Source: Myxococcus stipitatus
GTDB taxonomy: Bacteria > Myxococcota > Myxococcia > Myxococcales > Myxococcaceae
Assembly (NCBI RefSeq): GCF_038561935.1
Contig: NZ_CP102770.1
Span: forward strand, 3,596,001 to 3,660,000
Direction: 5' to 3'
Length of the DNA: 64,000 nucleotides
Numbering within the stretch: position 1 is the stretch's first letter; every line of letters starts with the position of its first letter. This document shows, in pieces, positions 43,777 through 53,203 of the stretch. The notes beneath the pieces are model-generated. The model saw only the letters and a program-made list of their open reading frames with translations, was not told the DNA's origin and did no database searches. The translations under genes and the position numbers were made by a program.

Positions 43777-44694
43777 ATGTCCTCGTCTGGAAGGCCGGTG
43801 GACCACGCCGAGCGGATGGCTCGGGCCCTGCTGTCGCTGGAGGGCCTCTCGGTGGGGGATGGTTTTGGAGAGCGCTTCTTCGCGGCTCGGAGCCTGGTGG
43901 CGGAGAGTGTGGCCGCGCGCAGGATGCCGGCGCCCCCGTGGCCGTACACGGATGACACAGAGATGGCGCTGGCCCTGGTCCAGGTGCTCGATGAGCACGG
44001 ACGGGTGGAGCAGGACCGGCTCGCCCAGCTCTTCGCGAAGCGGTTCCGGGACAATCCCTACCGGGGCTATGGCGGCGGGGCCATTGAAATCCTGGAGCGC
44101 ATCCACCTGGACATGGACTGGCGGCCGGTGTCGTCGCAGGTCTTCAACGGCACGGGCTCCAAGGGCAATGGCGCGGCGATGCGGGTGGCTCCATTGGGAG
44201 CCTACTTCGCGGATGACCCGCGCCGCGCGGCGGAGGAGGCGCGGCTGTCCGCGGAGGTGACGCACTTCCATCCGGATGGGCAGGCGGGGGCCGTGGCCGT
44301 GGCGGTCGCCGCGGCGTGGGCTTCGGGGGCGCGAGGGCCCGCGCGCGAGCTGTTCGACGTGGTGCTGGAGTACACGCCTCCAGGGGCGACCCGGCGTGGG
44401 TTGGAGCGGGCGCGGGAGTGGCCGCTGGACACGACGCCCACGGCGGCGGCGAAGGAGCTGGGCAGTGGCTCGCGGGTGCTGTCCGAGGACACGGTGCCCT
44501 TTGTCATCTGGTGCACAGTGCGGCACCTGGAGCACTTCGAGGACGCGCTGTGGGCCACGGTGTCCGGGCGCGGCGACATGGACACGACGTGCGCCATGGT
44601 GGGCGGCATCGTGGTGCTGGCCACGGGGCAGGGGGCGATTCCCGCGTCGTGGTGGACGGCACGGGAGCCGCTCCAGCTTCGCGCGGGGCGGTGA
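43777..44694 (+). CDS. ADP-ribosylglycohydrolase-family protein
   Basis: This is a 305-residue cytoplasmic protein. The two metal motifs of DraG/ARH enzymes are present: 'YTDDTEMALAL' near residue 57 and 'GRGDMDTTCAMVGGIV' near 270 (DxDT). 'GGGAIEILERI', 'GNGAAMRVAPLGAYF' and 'THFHPDGQAGAVAVA' are also standard blocks. The family removes ADP-ribose from proteins or cleaves related compounds using Mg2+ or Mn2+. An ATG at 43751 lies in another frame; the chosen one follows an inverted repeat, ATGGCGCCCG...CGGGCGCCAT, at 43750-43779. It converges on the sigma-factor gene with a 3-base gap. Confidence 0.88.
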   Translation: MSSSGRPVDHAERMARALLSLEGLSVGDGFGERFFAARSLVAESVAARRMPAPPWPYTDDTEMALALVQVLDEHGRVEQDRLAQLFAKRFRDNPYRGYGGGAIEILERIHLDMDWRPVSSQVFNGTGSKGNGAAMRVAPLGAYFADDPRRAAEEARLSAEVTHFHPDGQAGAVAVAVAAAWASGARGPARELFDVVLEYTPPGATRRGLERAREWPLDTTPTAAAKELGSGSRVLSEDTVPFVIWCTVRHLEHFEDALWATVSGRGDMDTTCAMVGGIVVLATGQGAIPASWWTAREPLQLRAGR

Positions 44695-44697
44695 GCT

Positions 44698-45207
44698 TCA
44701 GGGGTGGTGGCCGCGCTCGGCCATGAGGCCGAAGGTGCGCTGCCGGGCGCGGTGGAGGGTGCTCTTCACGGTGCCTTCGGGGATGCGCAGCATGCGGGCG
44801 ATTTCGGGGTAGCTCAGTCCTCGCACCTCGCGCAGGTAGAGGACGTGCTGCTGCTGTTCGTTGATCTCCCGCATGGCCTCGGTGAAGTGACGCTTCATCT
44901 CGGTGCCCATGGCCTGGCTCTCGGGAGAGAGGGGCTCGAGCGGCTCGTGGCTCAGCCGCTCGCGGCGCTTGCGTGCTCGCAGCCAGTTGATGCTGCTGTT
45001 GACCATGACCCGGTGGAGCCACGTGGTCCACGCCGCGCGTCCGCCGTAGTCGGGTGACCGCCAGGCCAGCCGGGCGAAGACGTCCTGCACCACGTCCTCG
45101 GCGTCATCGGAGTCGCCCACGATTCTCCGGGCAATGGCCAACGCGCGAGAGCGGTGCTCGTTGTAGAGCTCGGTCAGTGGCGGAAGGTCGATGGCGGCGG
45201 CGTGCAT
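44698..45207 (-). CDS. ECF-type RNA polymerase sigma factor
   Basis: This is a 169-residue protein; ATG at 45207, with AGGAG about 10 bases upstream. Region 2 ('LYNEHRSRALAIARRIVGD', 'DAEDVVQDVFARLAW') and region 4 ('QHVLYLREVRGLSYPEIARM', 'IPEGTVKSTLHRARQRT') are complete, and 'WTTWLHRVMVNSSINWLRAR' lies between. ECF factors redirect RNA polymerase to stress or envelope genes. No anti-sigma gene lies next to it on either side: downstream is a convergent gene 3 bases away, and upstream is a 507-base gap with no gene. Control is therefore unclear. Confidence 0.92.
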   Translation of the reverse strand: MHAAAIDLPPLTELYNEHRSRALAIARRIVGDSDDAEDVVQDVFARLAWRSPDYGGRAAWTTWLHRVMVNSSINWLRARKRRERLSHEPLEPLSPESQAMGTEMKRHFTEAMREINEQQQHVLYLREVRGLSYPEIARMLRIPEGTVKSTLHRARQRTFGLMAERGHHP

Positions 45208-45714
45208 CACGAGTGGGCTCCTGAAGGCCCCCAGGAGGGGGACTCTCCCTGGAACGCACCGGCCTTGAAAAAGATCTACGAGCCCAGCGAGTGCCGCGGC
45301 GGCCCAGGGCGCGGGGCCTGCCGCGGCGAGTGGATTCCCGGAGCACGAGCCTGTCGGCCGAGGGTGTCGCCTGGCAACTCGCCGGTCTCCTTGGGCTGCT
45401 TGCGGACACCCAGTCGTGGTTGCCGGACAGGCGGCGAGGCGCGCCCGCGAACCCACGCGGCGGCGCGAGCTCCCCGCGGTCCCTTGTGTTGCCCGGCACC
45501 CGTATGGATGAAATGTTGCTTGATGGCATCAGCAGCTCTGTCGTCAAGAGGTGGGGGCCGAGACGGAGACACTACGCCCGGGGTGAGTCATGCCTCAGGT
45601 GATTCTCGTACCGTCATCACCCGCGAAAGTCAGGCGCGGCCTTGACTGATGCGTGCGAGAGGCCTCGGATCTCGATTCAGGGCACGTCCTTCATACCGGG
45701 GTCATGCCAGGGGG
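45208..45714. other. Gap between the ECF sigma gene and the IS element
   Basis: These 507 bases hold the sigma-factor leader on the minus strand, a remnant of a lipoprotein-gene 5' end (45504-45602) and, near 45642, a TTGACT word that could be the -35 of the lipoprotein gene now cut off by the IS. No intact gene is visible. Confidence 0.55.
45504..45602 (+). pseudogene. 5'-end remnant of a lipoprotein-array paralogue
   Basis: A 32-codon ORF reads 'MDEMLLDGISSSVVKRWGP' at its start. The DNA at 45522-45555 matches 48800-48833, in and above the 5' end of the intact lipoprotein gene at 48845, where the frame reads 'MSPDGISSSSWKRWVSRAM'. Seventeen bases are identical, then seven differ, then ten are identical. 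After this point similarity is lost, so it is probably what remains of another copy. Confidence 0.45.
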
Positions 45715-45739
45715 TGAGCTTGCCCGGGTTCTGTGGACA
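45715..45739 (+). repeat. Left terminal inverted repeat of the IS3-family element
   Basis: This end contains CCCGGGTTCTGTGGACA at its inner side. It matches the right end at 22 of 25 positions; mismatches are at positions 6, 8 and 17. Confidence 0.9.
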
Positions 45740-45745
45740 GGTGGG

Positions 45746-46621
45746 TTAAGCAGCCAGCGGCACCTGCGAGGCGGTCTTTTCGAACTCGGCGGGACTGACG
45801 TAGCCAAGTGAGGAGTGCCGCCGCTTGCGGTTGTAGAACACCTCGATGAACTCGAACAAGCCACCCTTCGCCGCCTCGCGCGTCGAGAAGTCCGCGTCGT
45901 GCACCAGCTCTGTCTTCAGCGTGGAGAAGAAGCTCTCCACCACGGCGTTGTCCCAGCAGTTGCCCTTGCGGCTCATGCTGCACCGGATGCCGCGGGCGGC
46001 CAGCGCTCGCTGGTAGTCCTCACTGGCGTATTGGCTGCCCCTATCCGAATGGTGCAGCAGTCCCGCTGGGGGACAGCGACCTTTGAGCGCCATGTCGAGA
46101 GCCGAAAGCACCAGGTGCCGGTCGATGCAGCGGTCCATGGCCCAACCGATGACGCGCCGACTGAAGAGGTCCAGCACTACTGCCAGGTAGAGCCAGCCCT
46201 CCCGCGTGGGCACGTACGTGATGTCCGTCGCCCACGTCTGGTCGGGCCCTGGTGGATTGAAGGCGCGAGCCAGCACGTTGGGCGCTACCGGGAGGCCGTG
46301 CTTGGAGTCCGTGGTGTGCACGAACCGTCTGCGTCGACGAGCGCGGAGCCCAGCCTCGCGCATGAGCCGGGCCACGCGGTGCCGGCCCACGGGCAGCCCC
46401 TGGGCCTTCAGCTCGGCCTGGACGCGTGGGCTACCATAGGTGCGGCGGCTGTCCTGATGCACCTGCTGGATTCGCTCCACCAGCGCCGCATTGGCCTTCT
46501 GGCGTGCCGACGCTTCACGTCCCTCCCAGGCGTAGTAGCCCGCTCGGGACACCTCCAGCACACGGCACAGCATCGCCACCGGGTAGTTCGCCTTCTCCTC
46601 CTGGATGGCCGTGAACCTCAC
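45746..46621 (-). CDS. IS3-family transposase OrfB (DDE integrase core)
   Basis: This is a 291-residue frame whose GTG overlaps the orfA stop (GTGA). It has a helix-turn-helix-like HTH_21 region ('RIQQVHQDSRRTYGSPRVQ', 'GLPVGRHRVARLMREAGLRA') and then the rve integrase core. The catalytic triad is visible as Asp in 'TWATDITYVPT', Asp in 'LLHHSDRGSQYAS' and Glu in 'NAVVESFFSTLKTEL'. In this family OrfB is normally made as part of an OrfAB fusion by -1 frameshifting and carries out DNA strand transfer. No stop or gap is seen. Confidence 0.93.
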   Translation of the reverse strand: MRFTAIQEEKANYPVAMLCRVLEVSRAGYYAWEGREASARQKANAALVERIQQVHQDSRRTYGSPRVQAELKAQGLPVGRHRVARLMREAGLRARRRRRFVHTTDSKHGLPVAPNVLARAFNPPGPDQTWATDITYVPTREGWLYLAVVLDLFSRRVIGWAMDRCIDRHLVLSALDMALKGRCPPAGLLHHSDRGSQYASEDYQRALAARGIRCSMSRKGNCWDNAVVESFFSTLKTELVHDADFSTREAAKGGLFEFIEVFYNRKRRHSSLGYVSPAEFEKTASQVPLAA

Positions 46622-46926
46622 GTGCTCTCCTTGGCGAAGAAGGCCGCCGCGTTTTTTAGTATCTCCCGCTCCATCCGCAGCTGGCGCACCTCGCGCCGCA
46701 ACTGGGCGAGTTCCTCCTTCTCACCCGTCGTCAGCGCCCCGGACGGCCCCTGGCCCGCGTCCGTTCGCGACTGCCTCATCCATGCCTCCAGCGCGCTGCG
46801 AGTCAGGTCCAGGTCCTTGGCCACCTGGGCTCGCGACTTGCCCTCTTCCAGCACCATCTTCACAGCCCGGGCTTTGAACTCGGGCGTGTACTTCCTGCGC
46901 TCGCGTCTCGGCATCGTCGTGGACAT
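46618..46926 (-). CDS. IS3-family transposase OrfA (HTH protein)
   Basis: This is a 102-residue protein. The N-terminal helix-turn-helix reads 'YTPEFKARAVKMVLEEGKS' and 'QVAKDLDLTRSALEAWMRQ'. A leucine-zipper-like helix follows with 'KEELAQLRREVRQLRMEREI'. It binds the element's ends and limits transposition when made alone. The frame ends in 'FFAKEST' one base before orfB starts. A slippery heptamer lies 31 bases before its stop, so part of the ribosomes would shift and make OrfAB. Confidence 0.93.
   Translation of the reverse strand: MSTTMPRRERRKYTPEFKARAVKMVLEEGKSRAQVAKDLDLTRSALEAWMRQSRTDAGQGPSGALTTGEKEELAQLRREVRQLRMEREILKNAAAFFAKEST
46651..46657 (-). other. Programmed -1 frameshift heptamer A-AAA-AAC in orfA
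   Basis: On the minus strand the orfA codons CTA-AAA-AAC create A AAA AAC in the correct X-XXY-YYZ phase. Slipping back one base continues as AAA-CGC-GGC-GGC with no stop into orfB, giving a continuous OrfAB reading. Confidence 0.85.
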
Positions 46927-46948
46927 CCTTCGGTCACCTCATCTCCGG

Positions 46949-46973
46949 TGTCCACAAAACCCGGGGAGGCTCA
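46949..46973 (-). repeat. Right terminal inverted repeat of the IS3-family element
   Basis: The inner part reads TGTCCACAAAACCCGGG on the plus strand, the complement of the left end apart from three positions. It ends in GCTCA, directly followed by the GGG duplication. Confidence 0.9.
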
Positions 46974-46985
46974 GGGCTCACCTCG

Positions 46986-48536
46986 ATGAGTGGACGACGT
47001 GGCCGGGGCCTGATTGCGAGGGTTGTGACGTCGTTCATCCTGGCGGTCATGCTGGGATGTGATTCGGGAGTGCCGACGCCGGTACCGCTGCCTGCGTCCG
47101 TGCCGCCTCCTCCGAGGCTGCCACCGTCGCTGGATGGCACGGGGACGGTTCGGGTCCGCGTGGTCTCCGCGAAGGACCAGAGACCCCTCGCGGGCGTCAC
47201 GGTGGCCTTGCTGCGGGAGATGGGGGGCGTTGACACCAGCAAGCCCCTTGAGTCCGCGCTGACGGACGGTGAGGGCGTGGCCTTCTTCCCCGCCGCACCC
47301 GCTGGAGTGTTCAACATCTGTGCTCGTGGCGCGAGACACGGGGAGTTCTGTGATGAGGATGTTGGGCTCGTCGCGGGAGGCACCGTCTCCAGTGCCTTGT
47401 CGCTACCTCCCGGTGCCTCTGCCTGGGGACAGGTCCTGCTTCCCGACGGTTCTCCCGCGGTGGGGGTGAGGTTGAGTGCCATTCCCGATGCCACCCTCCC
47501 CTGGCCGACGCCTCGGCTGCCTGCCGAGGCGGTGACGGATGTCTTGGGGAACTATCACCTGGATGGAGTGACGCCAGGGTGGAGCACTCTTGTCCTCTTT
47601 GCGCCGGTGGCCTTTCCGTTCCTTTCTGAAGGGCAATACATCCATCGTCCCGTTGAAGTGGAGGGAGGAATGGGGCTCCCGTTCGACATCCAGCTCCAAG
47701 CGCTCGTCCCTGTCTCGGTGAAGCCTCACCTGAGACACATTCGGGGCGGAGCACTCAACCCACAAGTCTCCACGGTTTCCCTGAATATGCGCTGGAGCTC
47801 CACGGAGCTGGAGCTCCAAGAGAGTGGTGACTGGACGGGACGTGTCGAGGCAGGCGTTCAGGTCATGGAACTGCTGGCCTGGTCCGGTGGAAACGCTGTG
47901 TCGCTTGAGCGGACCGTGGACCTGAAGGCCGGGAGTCCCGTTGTCATCCCGGTCAACCATGTCACCTCTGTCAAGGCGAAGAAGGAGGGGGTCGAGGGGT
48001 GGGTTTCACTCAAGGGGCCTGTTTTCGAATTCGCCGGGCACGTCTTCCTTCCCGATGGAACACCCGCGCTGGGAGCGCGTGTCGCAGTCCGAGGACCTGT
48101 CCCCCCGCGCCGATGCGGCAATGGTCCCTTCTGGTATCGGTATGTGCGCTTCGAGGGCTCGGGCTTCGCGGTGAAGCTGTTCACGGATCAGACGTTTGCC
48201 TATGCGTGGACCGACAATGGCTATGCCGGAAGCGTCTCGTTCTCTGGCAAGGAGGGCGAACGTGTCGTCGCGGACATCCATCTGAAAGCGGCGGGTGCCG
48301 TCAAGGGACGCTTGGCGTTCCTTCCGTCCCCCGAGCTCATGGAGGTGCCGCCCATCAATTTCAACGACGAGGATGGCCAGGAACTGGTGCACATTGGACA
48401 GGATGGGCACTTTGTCGTGGCGGGCATGAATCCAGGCAGTCACGAGATGAGCATGCACGAGCGTTCCGAGACGTATCGCTTTGATGTTCAGGAGGGTGTC
48501 GCCACGGACGTGGGGGATGTGTGGCCTGCCCCGTAG
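46986..48536 (+). CDS. Lipoprotein with carboxypeptidase-regulatory-like (beta-sandwich) repeats
   Basis: This is a 516-residue protein. Its signal 'GLIARVVTSFILAVMLGC' (then Asp-Ser) suggests lipidation, and a Pro-rich linker precedes 'SLDGTGTVRVRVVSAKDQRP', the first of several domains of the carboxypeptidase-regulatory/transthyretin-like type. Others are 'GQVLLPDGSPAVGVRLSAIP' and 'GHVFLPDGTPALGARVAVRG'. It is a close paralogue of the gene at 48845 ('ICARGARHGEFCDEDVGLV' against 'ICARGARHQEFCEEHVGLV'). The start codon is only 12 bases beyond the end of the IS element, so its original promoter and part of its ribosome site have been displaced. Function unknown. Confidence 0.85.
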   Translation: MSGRRGRGLIARVVTSFILAVMLGCDSGVPTPVPLPASVPPPPRLPPSLDGTGTVRVRVVSAKDQRPLAGVTVALLREMGGVDTSKPLESALTDGEGVAFFPAAPAGVFNICARGARHGEFCDEDVGLVAGGTVSSALSLPPGASAWGQVLLPDGSPAVGVRLSAIPDATLPWPTPRLPAEAVTDVLGNYHLDGVTPGWSTLVLFAPVAFPFLSEGQYIHRPVEVEGGMGLPFDIQLQALVPVSVKPHLRHIRGGALNPQVSTVSLNMRWSSTELELQESGDWTGRVEAGVQVMELLAWSGGNAVSLERTVDLKAGSPVVIPVNHVTSVKAKKEGVEGWVSLKGPVFEFAGHVFLPDGTPALGARVAVRGPVPPRRCGNGPFWYRYVRFEGSGFAVKLFTDQTFAYAWTDNGYAGSVSFSGKEGERVVADIHLKAAGAVKGRLAFLPSPELMEVPPINFNDEDGQELVHIGQDGHFVVAGMNPGSHEMSMHERSETYRFDVQEGVATDVGDVWPAP

Positions 48537-48600
48537 TGTGTGGCCCAGGCCTCTGTGGCGGTGTGTCTGGCGACCGCGGCGTACCCAGGAGCTCACCTCA

Positions 48601-48708
48601 ATGAGTGGAAGACGCGGCTGGATTGCTGTGACGGGGGCCGTGACAGTTCTTGTTCTCACGGGCGCGCTGCGCCACGCGTCGCTAGCGGCCGACCCGGTGC
48701 CCTCCTGA
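48601..48708 (+). pseudogene. 5'-end remnant of a third lipoprotein paralogue
   Basis: A 35-codon ORF starts 'MSGRRGWIAVTGAVTVLVLT'. It and its leader (CTCACCTCAATGAGTGGAAG, 48592-48611) match the start of the gene at 46986 (46977-46996) with about three differences. The frame then stops before any domain, so only the signal-peptide end survives. Confidence 0.55.
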
Positions 48709-48799
48709 CGGCTCGCCAGCGGAAGGGGGGCGGTTGCGGGCCGGTTCATCGAGGGTCCCCACGCGACACTTGTCGCCCGGGTGGACTAAGATGTCACCC

Positions 48800-48833
48800 G
48801 ATGGCATCAGCAGCTCGTCATGGAAGAGGTGGG
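48800..48833 (+). repeat. Conserved leader segment shared with 45522-45555
   Basis: GATGGCATCAGCAGCTC followed seven bases later by AAGAGGTGGG occurs identically at both places. It is either coding (N-terminal extension) or a leader motif with a ribosome site. Confidence 0.55.
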
Positions 48834-48844
48834 TGTCCCGCGCG

Positions 48845-50410
48845 ATGAACGGAAGGCTTGGAAGGATCGCGGTTGCGGGCGTCATGACGTTGCTCGCCCT
48901 GTCGGGCTCGTTGGGATGTGAGCGGCAGGCGCCGGCTCCTCCGCCCGCGCTACCTCCGCCAAGGCTCCCGCCCTCTCTCGACGGCACGGGAACCGTCCAG
49001 GTTCGCGTGATCTCCGGGAGGGATCAAAAGCCTCTCGTGGGTGCCATGGTGGCGGTGCGAAGGAGTGGAGAGCTCTTTCCCATCGAAGAGCCGCTGGACC
49101 CCGCGCTGACGGACGGCGAGGGGATTGCCCGCATCTCCTCGGTACCCGCAGGGGAACTCACCATCTGTGCGCGAGGTGCGCGACACCAGGAGTTCTGCGA
49201 GGAGCACGTCGGACTTGTCGCGGGGGGGACTGTCTCCAGCATCTTGAGGCCCTCTCCAGGAGCCTCCATCCGGGGACAGGTCCTCCTTGCAGATGGCTCT
49301 CCAGCGGCGGGGCTGAGACTGGTGGCCGTCAGCAATGAGTTTCCCCCCTGGCCGCGGATGCACACTCAAGCCATGACGGATGTCGTGGGCCATTACCAGC
49401 TGGATGGAGTGACCCCCGGAAGAAATGGGCTCCTGCTCTTCGCTCCGGTGTCCTTTCCCTTTCTGTCGGAGGCAGGGTACCTGGCTCGGGACGCGCTGGT
49501 CGTAGGGGAGATGGATGTCCAGATGGATATCCATCTCAAAGCGCTTGTCCCTGTCGCGGTGAAGCCTTGCCACTCATCCCGTTCAGGCAAAGCGCTCAAC
49601 CTGGAGGTATCCAATGCCTTTCTCACGAGCGACGGAGGGCGAATCCCCCTGACGCGACAAGAGGAGGGACATTGGATAGGGCGTGTCGAGGCAGGCGTCT
49701 ATACCGCCGAGGCCCACGCCCACTCCGGGACAACCGAACTCACGGGCGAGCGAGAAGTGGACGTGCGGCGAGGTGCACCCGTGGTCATCCCCGTCTCCTG
49801 CAAACCCATTCCCAGCACACCGAGCGTGCCCAGCCTCGTTTCTCTGACCCCTCCCAATCCGACAGGGCCTTCATCATTCGAGTTCGCCGGGCATGTCCTT
49901 CTTCCTGACGGGACACCTGCGACGGGCGCGCGAATCATTGTGTTCGATCCAGACTCGTGGAACAGGCATCCCTGTAGCCAGTGGGTCCCTCCGCATCGTC
50001 ACGTGCGTTTCGAGGGGTCCGGCGTCGCGGTGAGGCTGGATAACAAGCAGCGCGAGGTCATTGCGTGGCTCGACAAGGGTCTCTACGGCGGCATCGAGCT
50101 CTCGAACAACCAGGGAGAGCGAGTCGTCGCGGACATCCGAGTGAAGGAGGCTGGCGCCATCGTGGGCCGCGTTGATTCCCTGGAGGGCTTCACGGATTTC
50201 ACGGCGCCGCAGGTCTTGCTCGAGCACGATGAGCATGGCGGCCCGACCCGTTCTCTGTTGACCGCGACGGCTGCGGATGGACGTTTTGTGATTGCGGGCG
50301 TTCCTCCTGGCGAAGTCTCCGTGTACGTCGCGGGAAGCACCACCAGGAAGCGCATCACCGTCCGGAGCGGAGAGGCGACGGATGTGGGGTATCTCCCGCC
50401 CGCGAAATAG
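48845..50410 (+). CDS. Lipoprotein with carboxypeptidase-regulatory-like repeats (paralogue)
   Basis: This is a 521-residue protein from ATG 48845, with signal 'LGRIAVAGVMTLLALSGSLG' followed by Cys. An in-frame ATG at 48791 adds 'MSPDGISSSSWKRWVSRA', and this stretch is conserved in the remnant at 45504, so it could be the real start. The domains mirror those of the gene at 46986: 'SLDGTGTVQVRVISGRDQKP', 'GQVLLADGSPAAGLRLVAVS', 'GHVLLPDGTPATGARIIVFD' and a C-terminal 'DGRFVIAGVPPGEVSVYVAG'. It is likely surface- or periplasm-anchored. Function unknown. A hairpin separates it from the convergent regulator gene. Confidence 0.85.
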   Translation: MNGRLGRIAVAGVMTLLALSGSLGCERQAPAPPPALPPPRLPPSLDGTGTVQVRVISGRDQKPLVGAMVAVRRSGELFPIEEPLDPALTDGEGIARISSVPAGELTICARGARHQEFCEEHVGLVAGGTVSSILRPSPGASIRGQVLLADGSPAAGLRLVAVSNEFPPWPRMHTQAMTDVVGHYQLDGVTPGRNGLLLFAPVSFPFLSEAGYLARDALVVGEMDVQMDIHLKALVPVAVKPCHSSRSGKALNLEVSNAFLTSDGGRIPLTRQEEGHWIGRVEAGVYTAEAHAHSGTTELTGEREVDVRRGAPVVIPVSCKPIPSTPSVPSLVSLTPPNPTGPSSFEFAGHVLLPDGTPATGARIIVFDPDSWNRHPCSQWVPPHRHVRFEGSGVAVRLDNKQREVIAWLDKGLYGGIELSNNQGERVVADIRVKEAGAIVGRVDSLEGFTDFTAPQVLLEHDEHGGPTRSLLTATAADGRFVIAGVPPGEVSVYVAGSTTRKRITVRSGEATDVGYLPPAK

Positions 50411-50463
50411 CGCATCGCGGTTGAGGTTCCACTCCTCCTGGGGGAAAGGACGCTGCCCGCTAT

Positions 50464-50496
50464 GGAACACCTCCCCGAGCAAAGGGAAGGTGTTCC
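50464..50496. terminator. Bidirectional hairpin between convergent genes
   Basis: GGAACACCT (50464-50472) pairs perfectly with AGGTGTTCC (50488-50496), and CCC / GGG inside extends the stem. It lies 53 bases after the lipoprotein stop and 14 bases after the stop of the opposing regulator. Confidence 0.65.
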
Positions 50497-50510
50497 CGGG
50501 GCTCCTACGC

Positions 50511-52145
<1,635 letters not shown>

Positions 52146-52228
52146 CCCGCGGACCTCCCTTACGTCCGCGCTTTACACGTCCCGGCACGCGGACTTCAAC
52201 CCCACGTGCCGGGGTGTGACGCCCCGTC

Positions 52229-53200
52229 CTACCGACGAGGAAGGAACGTGGGACGATTGAGGAAGCCGCCAAGCTTCGCCGCTCGGAAGCTCGGGTCCTT
52301 CTTGTCCGGAGGGAAGATGGTGATGCCCGCCGCCAGCAGGCCCAGCCGCTTCTGCGCCTCCGGGTCCAGCCGCAGGTTCACTTCCATCGCGGGCTCGCTG
52401 TACTCCAGCCGCTTGCTCAGCTTCAGGGTGCCAGTGGCCAGCGCCTCCACGTCCTCACCCTTGAGCTTGAGCTCCTGGACGGTGCCCAGGCCCTTCTCGA
52501 AGTTGATGCGGCCCACCAGCGCGCCCAGAGCCACCTGCGGCAGGTCCATGGCCATCGAGTTGCCGCCTCCCATGGGAATGGAGGCCTTGCCGCCCTTGAT
52601 GATGAGGCCCTGCGAGTCGAGCGACAGCTCGCCATTCGCCAGCGACAGGTCCGGCTCCGGGCTCTTGCCCTTGGGCATCGTCAGCTGCAGCGCGCCGTTG
52701 AGCTCGCCGTCCACGTCCACGCCCAGGAAGGCAGGCAGGTTGCCGTTGCTGACCCGCAGCTTGTCGAACTCCGCGCGGACCTTCGTGTCGCCCAGCCAGC
52801 CCACGTCCACCGCCGCCGTCCCGCCCAGCGCGCTGGCCCTCACCGCCAGGCCAGGGGGGAAGAGGGTGGGGCGCACGGCCACGCTGTCGATGGTCACCGC
52901 CTCGCCCAGCTCCGCCGCGCCAGCAAGGCCCTCGCCGTTGACCAGCTGCGCCAGCGTCTCCGCGGTCATCGGCTGCGGAGGCTTGCTCACCCGCACGTTG
53001 GTGGCGGTGATGCCCGACAGCCCCGGCCGCAATGAGCCGATGCGCACCGCGAGCCCCGCCTGACCCGCCTCCGAGATGATGCGCGTGCGCACCATGTCGT
53101 ACGGGAAGGTGAAGAGCAGGCAGAGGATGAAGGCCACGAGCGCGAACGCGCCGTAACCCACGACAACCTTCCAACGAGCGGGCTTGGTGTCTGAAGACAT
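52229..53200 (-). CDS. gspN: Type II secretion protein GspN
   Basis: This is a 323-residue protein. One N-terminal membrane helix (about 11-32, 'VVVGYGAFALVAFILCLLFT') is followed by a periplasmic domain rich in beta strands, 'ITATNVRVSKPPQPMTAE', 'GELNGALQLTMPKGKSPEP' and 'LKGEDVEALATGTLKLSKRL', as in the GspN/AsmA-like fold. GspN is an accessory component present in some type II systems and missing in others. It starts 4 bases after gspM, forming the end of the gsp cluster. Confidence 0.85.
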   Translation of the reverse strand: MSSDTKPARWKVVVGYGAFALVAFILCLLFTFPYDMVRTRIISEAGQAGLAVRIGSLRPGLSGITATNVRVSKPPQPMTAETLAQLVNGEGLAGAAELGEAVTIDSVAVRPTLFPPGLAVRASALGGTAAVDVGWLGDTKVRAEFDKLRVSNGNLPAFLGVDVDGELNGALQLTMPKGKSPEPDLSLANGELSLDSQGLIIKGGKASIPMGGGNSMAMDLPQVALGALVGRINFEKGLGTVQELKLKGEDVEALATGTLKLSKRLEYSEPAMEVNLRLDPEAQKRLGLLAAGITIFPPDKKDPSFRAAKLGGFLNRPTFLPRR

Positions 53201-53203
53201 GGC

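Larger units (their letters stand above)
45715..46973 (-). mobile_element. Intact IS3-family insertion sequence
   Basis: The element is 1259 bases long and is bounded by 25-base imperfect terminal inverted repeats (22 of 25 match) that begin TGAGC and end with GCTCA on the other side. It is flanked by a 3-base GGG target duplication (45712-45714 and 46974-46976), the expected size for this family. It contains orfA and orfB, overlapping in the -1 frame, and a perfect slippery heptamer. All DDE residues are present, so it may still move. Confidence 0.92.
48537..48844. other. Gap between the two lipoprotein paralogues
   Basis: These 308 bases contain the remnant ORF at 48601-48708, the conserved leader copy at 48800-48833, and no intact gene. 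Confidence 0.6.

Noticed and set aside
45642-45670. Vegetative promoter with TTGACT upstream of the IS
   Set aside because: The -35 word is good but no acceptable -10 follows at 16-18 bases.
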